A stretch of 11,602 nt of DNA, from the NCBI GenBank assembly GCA_016287995.1, contig JAEEXW010000053.1, forward strand, positions 1 to 11,602. Reading direction: 5' to 3'. Within the stretch, counting starts at the first letter, position 1, and the number at the start of each line of letters is the position of its first letter. The position numbers were made by a program, and so were the translations under genes. Positions 5,651 through 11,602 of the stretch are shown piece by piece. This DNA is from Bacteroidales bacterium. GTDB lineage: Bacteria > Bacteroidota > Bacteroidia > Bacteroidales > UBA3824. The notes beneath the pieces are model-generated. The model did not search any database. It had not been told where the DNA came from and saw nothing but the letters and a program-made list of their open reading frames with translations.

Positions 5651-7219
5651 ATGGTAAAACCGGAACGAACACTGATTTTTTTTGTTTTCATTCTGATTTT
5701 TTTAGGACTTTTGACGGTAATTTTCCCGAAAAACGGCATAAAAATCGGAAATGATGTAACTTTACATTTTCCTGATTTAAAGGAATTTATGACGGAAAGT
5801 TTGCCGCAAAAGGATTCTGTGGATTCTACAAAGGCAATTTTCATAGCCGACAACGATTTGGCTGTTATTGAACAAGATACGGCTCAGTTTGTAGAACACG
5901 AAGAAGTTATTGATTCTGCGGTATTTGAATTTAAACCGAGGGCTATTTCAACAGATTCGTTAAGACAGCCTTTGGATTTGCCAGCCTCTGGCGTAAAATG
6001 CTTGGAAAACCTTTTTGCAGCACTTATCGACCCCGATGAGTTAAAACACGTTGTCCGCATAATGCATTACGGTGATTCTCAGATAGAAACGGACAGAATT
6101 ACGAATTATTTGCGTTATAAATTGCAGCAACAATTCGGCGGCTCGGGGCCCGGTCTTATCCCCGCAAAAACCGCTTACGACTACAAATCGCCGTGCGCTG
6201 TTACCAATTCCGAAAATTGGAAACGATACACTGTTTTTCCCGTAATTGACACCACTGTAAAACACTCTAATTACGGTGTTTTAGGCGCATTCTGTACTTT
6301 TGGACCGCTAAGAAAAGTAACAACGGAACACACCCAAAAAACAGAAATCGATACGACACAAACTACTGATTCTACGCAAGTTATCGCCAAAACAGAAGAA
6401 GTGGAAAAAACAAAAGAAATGCTAACAGGAACAATTTCTTTTACGCCGTCAACACTGAGACAAAATCTTAAAGTGATAAAAAAATGCAGACTTTTTTACG
6501 GAAATACCGGCGAAGTTTGCGGCATTAAAGTATTTGACGGAGAAACTGTTTTGTATGATGAAAAACTAAAACCCACAGAATTTTATACATCAAAACTTTT
6601 CAATTTTTCTGAATCGCCGACTGATTTAAAAATTGAATTTTCGTCGCCGCAAAGTCCTGAAATTTACGGTTTTGCCCTTGACGGTAACAGCGGTGTGGCG
6701 GTTGACAATATCGCGCTTAGAGGTTGCAGCGGAACAATTTTCACGAAAATCAACGGCACAATGTTAGCGCAAATGTACAACGAACTTAACGTAAAATGTG
6801 TGATTCTCCAATTCGGAGGAAATGCCGTGCCGTATATGACAGACGAACGCCTAAACTCTTTTAAAAATATGTTCGCTGCGCAAATTCGATATATAAAAAG
6901 GCTTTGCCCGAAAATGTCAATCATCGTTGTCGGACCAGCAGACATGAGTACAAAGGTTGAAGACAAATACAAAACATACGAAATTTTGCCGCCCTTAGTT
7001 GAAGCATTAAAATCGGCTGCTCTTAGCAACGATTGTGCGTTTTGGGACATGTACGAGGCAATGGGCGGCGAAAATTCCATGCCGGACTGGGTTTATCACG
7101 AGCCTCAGTTAGCGGAAAAAGATTTCGTGCATTTTACGCCCAACGGTGCAAATATCATAGCAAGAATGCTTTACACCGCTATAATTTCAAGATATAATGA
7201 ATGGTTAAGAAAAAAATAA
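5651..7219 (+). CDS. SGNH/GDSL-type hydrolase 1, membrane-anchored (acyltransferase partner)
   Basis: 522 residues. Residues 8-26 form one hydrophobic segment after MVKPER and read as an uncleaved anchor with the rest in the periplasm. SGNH motifs are complete: block I MHYGDSQIETDR with nucleophile S143; a block II glycine in RGCSGTIF (about 358-364); block III QFGGNAV with N391; block V DFVHFTPNGA with D491 and H494. Between blocks I and II lie a Thr/Glu/Lys-rich linker (about 224-257) and a beta-rich region (about 258-345, FYGNTGEVCGIKVFDG), a likely carbohydrate-binding-like insert. Such SGNH proteins paired with MBOAT transporters act as O-acetyltransferases or esterases on exported glycans (AlgJ/AlgX, PatB, DltD roles). 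First gene of the set, followed after 6 bases by the antitoxin. Substrate is unknown; a transferase role is inferred from context. Confidence 0.85.
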   Translation: MVKPERTLIFFVFILIFLGLLTVIFPKNGIKIGNDVTLHFPDLKEFMTESLPQKDSVDSTKAIFIADNDLAVIEQDTAQFVEHEEVIDSAVFEFKPRAISTDSLRQPLDLPASGVKCLENLFAALIDPDELKHVVRIMHYGDSQIETDRITNYLRYKLQQQFGGSGPGLIPAKTAYDYKSPCAVTNSENWKRYTVFPVIDTTVKHSNYGVLGAFCTFGPLRKVTTEHTQKTEIDTTQTTDSTQVIAKTEEVEKTKEMLTGTISFTPSTLRQNLKVIKKCRLFYGNTGEVCGIKVFDGETVLYDEKLKPTEFYTSKLFNFSESPTDLKIEFSSPQSPEIYGFALDGNSGVAVDNIALRGCSGTIFTKINGTMLAQMYNELNVKCVILQFGGNAVPYMTDERLNSFKNMFAAQIRYIKRLCPKMSIIVVGPADMSTKVEDKYKTYEILPPLVEALKSAALSNDCAFWDMYEAMGGENSMPDWVYHEPQLAEKDFVHFTPNGANIIARMLYTAIISRYNEWLRKK

Positions 7220-7225
7220 AAAGTT

Positions 7226-7474
7226 ATGAACAAGGATACTTTAACCGGACTTAGAGATTATCTTTTTGCAACTTTGTCGAAAGATAATATATTGTGGCTG
7301 GCTTTTGAACTTCAAAACTATGTCAAAAAAAAACAGGAATTGAAGCCCTACACAACAGACGAAATCAGACAGATGATAGAGGAAGGCGAAAAACAGGTAG
7401 AAAGAGGTGAATATTATACCACAGACGAGGTTTTCCGCAAATACGAAAAATATATGCAATTAGAAACGACATGA
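7226..7474 (+). CDS. Type II antitoxin
   Basis: 82 residues. The layout, a short N-terminal helix pair (LRDYLFATLSKDNILWLAFE), then PYTTDEIRQMIEEGEKQVER and GEYYTTDEVFRKYEK, matches a common Bacteroidota antitoxin family found next to ParE/RelE toxins. The C-terminal half is the usual toxin-wrapping acidic segment. A DNA-binding fold for self-repression would be expected in the N-terminal half but is not recognisable by eye. The last four bases overlap the toxin start (ATGA, 7471-7474), giving translational coupling. It begins only 6 bases after SGNH 1, and no separate promoter is visible in that gap. An internal promoter within SGNH 1 cannot be excluded. Confidence 0.75.
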   Translation: MNKDTLTGLRDYLFATLSKDNILWLAFELQNYVKKKQELKPYTTDEIRQMIEEGEKQVERGEYYTTDEVFRKYEKYMQLETT

Positions 7475-7791
7475 AAGTAATCTGGAACAAAAACGCAGAC
7501 AGAACATTGCAGCAGACCGCTGATTATATCATGTCGGAATTCGGAGAAAAATCTATGGCGAAATTTCTGCGTGAAGTTTACCATATCGCTGACCTTTTGC
7601 AGTTTAATCCGAATATGGGACGCATAGAACCTCTTTTGGACGGTTTTTCAAAAACGTACAGAAGTTTTGTCGTAACCCAGTACAACAAAATGGTTTACTA
7701 TATTGACAGCAATAGAATCATCATAACCGCTTTTTGGGATATGCGGCGTGAACCTGGCAAACTAACCGGTGAAATTGAAAAAAATAATTGA
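7471..7791 (+). CDS. ParE/RelE-superfamily toxin
   Basis: 106 residues. It has the ParE/RelE fold pattern in order: MKVIWNKNADRTLQQTADYI, SEFGEKSMAKFLREV, LLQFNPNMGRIEP, YRSFVVTQYNKMVYYID, and the ending IIITAFWDMRREPGKL. The conserved FG...A..F, NP..G, YR and final D.RR.P elements are all present, so the protein looks intact. ParE members poison DNA gyrase and RelE members cleave mRNA at the ribosome; which applies cannot be decided here. It overlaps the antitoxin by four bases and ends two bases before the ATG of SGNH 2 (stop TGA 7789-7791), so the pair is embedded within the operon rather than sitting beside it. Confidence 0.85.
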   Translation: MKVIWNKNADRTLQQTADYIMSEFGEKSMAKFLREVYHIADLLQFNPNMGRIEPLLDGFSKTYRSFVVTQYNKMVYYIDSNRIIITAFWDMRREPGKLTGEIEKNN

Positions 7792-7793
7792 AA

Positions 7794-9026
7794 ATGAAAA
7801 AATATTTTGTTACATTGATTTTAGCGTTTCTGTGTATAGGAAAATTATCAGCACAGGATTATCCTTTTGATATAACTTATTATCCCTTTGTTAATTACAA
7901 AGGCGGAAAATTGGTTTTCTCAAACGACTCGTCAAAATTTGAAAGAGTTTTTCAAAAGACCGATTCGTTGATAAAATTCGGTAAAGGAAAATTAACTGTC
8001 GTTCAAATCGGGGCGTCGCACACTCAGGCGGACATTTTTTCGCACCGCATGAGGGTCAGACTGCAAACCTTTCACCCCGGATTAGTCGGAGCCAGAGGCT
8101 TTGTTTTCCCGTACAGAATGACCAAATCCAACAACCCGTCAAACTACATTATCTCGTATTCGGGCTTTTGGACTACCTGCCGAAACGTTGAATGGAAACG
8201 CTCTTGCGAACTCGGAATCTCAGGCGCATCTGCCACAACCCTCGACGTAAACGCCAGAATATCAATCTCTATGAATCCTAACAACCAAGTAAAATACGAC
8301 TTCAACGAGGTCAAAATTTTTACCGCACCGTATTTAGGACAATTTGAAATAGTCCCTGATGTTGAAATGGGAAATTACACGGTTTCAAAAATTGACAGTC
8401 TCGGCTACATTGACATAAAATTTGAAAAATATCAAGAAATCGCCAAATTTCACTTTGAAAAAACCGACGAAAACCAAAAGAATTTTACGCTTTACGGCTT
8501 TTCTTTGGAAAACGACAATCCGGGCGTAACTTACTCAGCATTAGGTATTAACGGCGCAAGTTTTTCTTCATGGCTCGGCTGCGCACATTTTGAAAAACAA
8601 CTTCAAAAACTCAATCCCGACTGGTTCGTGATTTTCTTGGGTGTCAACGATGCCAACACTGCGCATTTCGACGAAAATTTCTATTACAACAATTACGTAA
8701 CTTTTATCGAAAGGGTCAAAAGGTATTGTCCGAATGCGGTTTGGACGTTTGTAGTGCCGAATGATTTTTACCTCTTCCGCCGCCGTCCTAACCCCGCAAT
8801 GGAAAAAGAGGAAGAAGTCGTAAAAAAATTAGTTGAAAAATACGGCGAATCAATGTTCAGCATTTACGATGTTATGGGCGGTTACGGCACATCGCTGACG
8901 TGGGTAAAACACGGTCTGATGGCTTACGACAAAGTACACATGACGGCAACAGGTTACACGTTTTGCGCCGATATGTTCTTTAACGCATTTTTGCAAAGTT
9001 ACAGCAATTATTTGGACAAAAAATAG
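7794..9026 (+). CDS. SGNH hydrolase 2, secreted (acyltransferase partner)
   Basis: 410 residues from the ATG at 7794; a TTG two codons upstream is in frame but overlaps the toxin stop and is unlikely. Residues 1-20 are a signal peptide ending KLSA, then QDYPFD, so a soluble periplasmic protein is predicted. Motifs: block I VVQIGASHTQAD (G73, A74, S75), with Ala where GDS has Asp; block II GINGASFSSW (G254); block III FLGVNDAN (N285); block V YDKVHMTATGY (D379, H382). All four catalytic positions are therefore kept. GARGFVFPY (about 99-107) and a beta-rich insert (about 150-245) precede block II, the same order as in SGNH 1, so the two are paralogues of one architecture. Pairing with the downstream MBOAT suggests transfer of an acyl group to, or its removal from, an envelope glycan. 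The gap to the MBOAT gene is 49 bases. Confidence 0.86.
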   Translation: MKKYFVTLILAFLCIGKLSAQDYPFDITYYPFVNYKGGKLVFSNDSSKFERVFQKTDSLIKFGKGKLTVVQIGASHTQADIFSHRMRVRLQTFHPGLVGARGFVFPYRMTKSNNPSNYIISYSGFWTTCRNVEWKRSCELGISGASATTLDVNARISISMNPNNQVKYDFNEVKIFTAPYLGQFEIVPDVEMGNYTVSKIDSLGYIDIKFEKYQEIAKFHFEKTDENQKNFTLYGFSLENDNPGVTYSALGINGASFSSWLGCAHFEKQLQKLNPDWFVIFLGVNDANTAHFDENFYYNNYVTFIERVKRYCPNAVWTFVVPNDFYLFRRRPNPAMEKEEEVVKKLVEKYGESMFSIYDVMGGYGTSLTWVKHGLMAYDKVHMTATGYTFCADMFFNAFLQSYSNYLDKK

Positions 9027-9047
9027 TAGCGCAAAATGATTTTTTAT

Positions 9048-9055
9048 TAACTTTG
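9048..9055 (+). promoter_or_regulatory. Possible internal promoter -7 box before the MBOAT gene
   Basis: TAACTTTG followed by CACC matches the -7 consensus and lies 20 bases before the ATG at 9076. No TTTG is found at the proper distance (the nearest, at 9011-9014, is 33 bases away), so it is a partial match. It could give the MBOAT gene its own expression beside read-through. Confidence 0.45.
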
Positions 9056-9075
9056 CACCCGAATTTTTGGAAAGC

Positions 9076-11253
9076 ATGGATTCAGTATTTTCATTGGAGA
9101 ATTTTTTAAGCCTATTTACATATAATCCGCAAAGGCCGCTGCTGTTTACGCAGTTTTACTTTTGGGGATTTTTTGTAATCGTTTTGGCTTTATACACCAC
9201 CGTTTACAAAAAAATAGCAATGAGAAACCTCTACCTTTTGGCAGTGAGTTTCTTTTTCTATTACAAAACCGGCGGAATTTTTGTTATTCTACTGTTTTTT
9301 ACGATTTTAACCATCTATTACATAACAAATTGGCTACACAAAACGCCAGACGGTCTGAAACGAAAACTCATTCTCTCTCTCGGTGTTACGGTAAACCTTT
9401 TTGTGCTGTTTTATTTTAAATACGCCGCGTTTATCGTAAACTCTATAAACGATTTTTGCGGAACTAATTTCCACGTTGTCAACTACTTTTCGCTTGCGGC
9501 TAATGGCATTTTCGGAACGGACTTTGTTACTGACAAAATCATTTTGCCGGTTGGAATCTCATTCTTCACATTTCAAGCGATAAGTTATTGTGTGGACGTT
9601 TACAGACGACAAATCGAGCCCGTAAAATCGGTTTGGGATTTTGGTTTTTACGTGTCGTTTTTCCCTCAGTTGGTGGCAGGTCCTATTGTCCGCGCCTCTG
9701 AATTTGTGCCGCAAATTTATAAGCCGTATTCACTTTCAAAACAAGAGTTTGGTATGGCTATTTTTATGATTTTGAAAGGTTTAATTAAAAAAGTTTTTAT
9801 TTCTGATTATATTTCGATAAACTTTATTGACAGGGTTTTTGACTCGCCCGGAAAATACTCAGGCTTTGAGACTTTGATGTCGCTTTACGGCTATTCGTTG
9901 CAGGTTTACACGGATTTCAGCGGCTATACTGACATTGCAATCGGCCTTGCACTTTTGATGGGATTCCGCCTGAGCATAAACTTCAACTCGCCTTACAAAG
10001 CAAAATCAACGGCAGAATTTTGGCACCGTTGGCACATTTCGCTATCAACTTGGCTGAAAGATTATCTCTACATTCCAATAGGCGGAAACCGTAACGGCTC
10101 TACCGGCGGCTATATTTGTTGGGTTGTTATCTTGCTTGTAATCACGATGTTATCGTCAAGTCTTTTGGTCGGCGCGATATTATTCGGAATTATGGCAATT
10201 TTAGCAATTATCGCGTATTTCAAGCCGGATTTCAAACTTACGCTGACAACTTCGATGAACAATTTTATCACGATGTGGCTCGGCGGCCTTTGGCACGGTT
10301 CAAGTTGGATGTTCGTAACTTGGGGCGCATATAACGGTATCGGTCTTGTTATCTACAAACTTTGGAAAAAAGAAACGCAGATAATCCGCTGGATAACTTT
10401 CACGGTTCTTAACATTGCCGCATATATCACTTATAATCAGAATATTTGGCACAATCAAAACGGCGTTGTTCTTTGGGCTTTGCTCGACTTTGTTTTCCTT
10501 TACGCATATTTTGTTTGGGTGGTAAAATGGTCGCAAAAAGATTTAACCGTGTTAAAAAATATTCTCGGCTTTATTTTAATTGCATTTTTTTCGTTGTGCG
10601 GAGTGGTTTTGACAGGGTTTTGGCAAAGCGACATAAAATACTCTTCATGGCTGATTCTCACCGTGTTTGCTGCGGTAACGTTTTACATCGCCGACAATTT
10701 TGACAATTACATCGGAGACAAAAAAGAAAAAAATCTTTTGTGGACTATTTTTGTTTGGACAAATTTTATTGTATCTTTGGGATTTTGTTTCTGGGGCTAT
10801 ACAGGTACGTGGAATTTGATTTGGATGTTTGCGGCGGTGATTTTGCTGGCGGCGCATTTGTTTTATATCACAAAAAAACAAATCAAAGAACCGAAAAAAT
10901 TCATCGTGTACATTTGGGGTATCTTCTTGACGTTCAACTTTATAACGTTTACGAGGATATGGTTTAGAGCCCCCGACACCGAAACGGTCAGCGGTATTCT
11001 TGACAGACTGCTCAACGGCTGGTCTGACATTTCGCTGATTCCTACGATGATGATGAGTTATAAGAAAGTTTTTGCGGTAATTCTTTTCGGAATGATAGTG
11101 CATTGGCTTTCAGTGGATTATAAGGAAAAATACACAAATTGGTTTATCAACACTTCCGTTTGGGTAAAAATCCTTATCTGCGTCGGAGTAGTTTTTATGC
11201 TGTATCAGGTGAAAGCATCTGATTTGCAGCCATTTATATATTTCCAATTCTAA
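9076..11253 (+). CDS. MBOAT-family membrane O-acyltransferase (AlgI/DltB-like), long form
   Basis: 725 residues from the ATG at 9076; a TTG three codons earlier is ignored. It is strongly hydrophobic throughout and should sit in the inner membrane, passing an acyl group, probably acetyl, from the cytoplasm to periplasmic partners. Family motifs: LPVGISFFTFQAISYCVDVY (about 157-176), FFPQLVAGPIVRA, YGYSLQVYTDFSGYTDIAIG, and FWHRWHISLSTWLKDYLYIP then IGGNR (about 316-339). Next is the active-site histidine (H407) in WLGGLWHGSSWMF, and the C-terminal TFTRIWFRAPDTE. Family members are usually about 450-550 residues. Two expansions explain the excess here: about 30-40 extra hydrophobic residues between the GGNR motif and the catalytic histidine (about 347-387), and a long multi-span region (about 440-600) before the TRIWFRA motif. 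SGNH 1 and 2 upstream are its presumed partners, and a signal peptidase-like gene follows after 14 bases. Confidence 0.93.
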   Translation: MDSVFSLENFLSLFTYNPQRPLLFTQFYFWGFFVIVLALYTTVYKKIAMRNLYLLAVSFFFYYKTGGIFVILLFFTILTIYYITNWLHKTPDGLKRKLILSLGVTVNLFVLFYFKYAAFIVNSINDFCGTNFHVVNYFSLAANGIFGTDFVTDKIILPVGISFFTFQAISYCVDVYRRQIEPVKSVWDFGFYVSFFPQLVAGPIVRASEFVPQIYKPYSLSKQEFGMAIFMILKGLIKKVFISDYISINFIDRVFDSPGKYSGFETLMSLYGYSLQVYTDFSGYTDIAIGLALLMGFRLSINFNSPYKAKSTAEFWHRWHISLSTWLKDYLYIPIGGNRNGSTGGYICWVVILLVITMLSSSLLVGAILFGIMAILAIIAYFKPDFKLTLTTSMNNFITMWLGGLWHGSSWMFVTWGAYNGIGLVIYKLWKKETQIIRWITFTVLNIAAYITYNQNIWHNQNGVVLWALLDFVFLYAYFVWVVKWSQKDLTVLKNILGFILIAFFSLCGVVLTGFWQSDIKYSSWLILTVFAAVTFYIADNFDNYIGDKKEKNLLWTIFVWTNFIVSLGFCFWGYTGTWNLIWMFAAVILLAAHLFYITKKQIKEPKKFIVYIWGIFLTFNFITFTRIWFRAPDTETVSGILDRLLNGWSDISLIPTMMMSYKKVFAVILFGMIVHWLSVDYKEKYTNWFINTSVWVKILICVGVVFMLYQVKASDLQPFIYFQF

Positions 11254-11267
11254 CTAAACTTAAAAAA

Positions 11268-11602
11268 ATGGCAGAGAAAGAAAAAATTGTAGAAACAACC
11301 ACGGTAACGACGACCACCGTTACCACAACGAAAACGGAAACAAAGAAAAAAGGCGGCTGGTGGTCTGGCCTTAAAACGGCTGTAAAAGCCATATTGATTG
11401 CTTGTTGCGTATTGGCAGTAGCGGGTATAGTGTTGCTGATAGTTTTCGGCAGAGCAAAAAACGTGTCCTCGTCTATGGAGTTGACAATCGGCAAAAACAG
11501 CAAAGTATTTTTCAACCGTTTTTCAACCCCCGCAACCTTGGACATTGTGGTTTTCCGTCACCCTGCAACCGATAGTGTCGTGCCTACTGCTCGTGACAAA
11601 AA
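11268..11602 (+). CDS. Signal peptidase I-like (S26) protein, N-terminal part (runs off right edge)
   Basis: Frame open from the ATG at 11268 to the window edge, 111 full codons. The N-terminus is Thr/Val/Lys-rich and cytoplasmic (ETTTVTTTTVTTTKTETKKK). A single membrane segment follows at about 41-60 (AILIACCVLAVAGIVLLIVF). Immediately after it comes KNVSSSMELTIGKNSKVFFN, which matches box B of signal peptidase I (SxSMxPT; nucleophile would be S69) except that the proline is replaced by leucine. TPATLDIVVFRHPATDS then matches the GDIVVFRHP box. The lysine general base would lie beyond the edge, so activity cannot be confirmed. The ATG is 14 bases after the MBOAT stop, so it is likely on the same transcript. 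It could be a housekeeping leader peptidase or one specialised for products of this locus. Confidence 0.65.
   Translation, partial: MAEKEKIVETTTVTTTTVTTTKTETKKKGGWWSGLKTAVKAILIACCVLAVAGIVLLIVFGRAKNVSSSMELTIGKNSKVFFNRFSTPATLDIVVFRHPATDSVVPTARDK

Noticed and set aside
10645..11103. Minus-strand 152-codon frame inside the MBOAT gene
   Set aside because: His/Arg/Asn-rich translation typical of the reverse of a hydrophobic coding sequence; the plus-strand MBOAT is certain.
11290..11335. ACC/ACG-rich stretch that looks like a short tandem repeat
   Set aside because: The units are irregular and in frame with the Thr-rich N-terminus of the signal peptidase-like protein; codon-level low complexity explains it.

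Overview
The window looks like a chromosomal stretch from a low-GC Bacteroidota, most likely a Bacteroidales member. The evidence is the recurrent promoter pattern TTTG-N19/20-TAnnTTTG ahead of several genes, the near absence of Shine-Dalgarno sites, and the families present (DUF4159, PD-(D/E)XK Rpn nucleases, a lipoprotein with a DUF1566-like tail, MBOAT/SGNH pairs). No tRNA, rRNA, CRISPR array or complete insertion sequence was seen.

Left half (1-4879), minus strand. From right to left the genes are: a short Bacteroidota-type peptide gene coupled to a lipoprotein gene; an Rpn-family nuclease with its own promoter; a small secreted protein of unknown function; purB (adenylosuccinate lyase); and the first 79 codons of a DUF4159 protein running off the left edge. 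The lipoprotein reading frame is cut by an in-frame TAA at 3619-3621. The same frame then stays open for 65 codons to a TAG at 3421 and encodes a recognisable DUF1566-like end, so the gene is either freshly broken or the stop is a sequencing error. An imperfect inverted repeat built from CCACGGAAA units sits between purB and DUF4159.

Middle (4880-5650). This is a divergent control region. On the minus strand a good promoter is followed by a leader of about 195 nt. The leader carries an 11-G tract (C on the plus strand), a 10-bp palindrome, a perfect 18-bp terminator-like hairpin and an 18-codon upstream ORF ending exactly at the G tract. On the plus strand there is a 5'-truncated remnant of a second Rpn nuclease gene, then a strong promoter at 5596-5627.

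Right half (5651-11602), plus strand. A tightly packed set of genes reads: SGNH hydrolase 1 (membrane anchored), a type II antitoxin, a ParE/RelE-type toxin, SGNH hydrolase 2 (secreted), an unusually long MBOAT O-acyltransferase, and the start of a signal peptidase I-like protein. MBOAT plus SGNH is the established logic for moving an acyl group, usually acetyl, across the inner membrane and placing it on an envelope or exported polymer (AlgI/AlgJ/AlgX, PatA/PatB, DltB/DltD). The parts that do not fit the standard picture are the toxin-antitoxin pair between the two SGNH paralogues, the extra membrane segments in the MBOAT, and the peptidase-like gene downstream.
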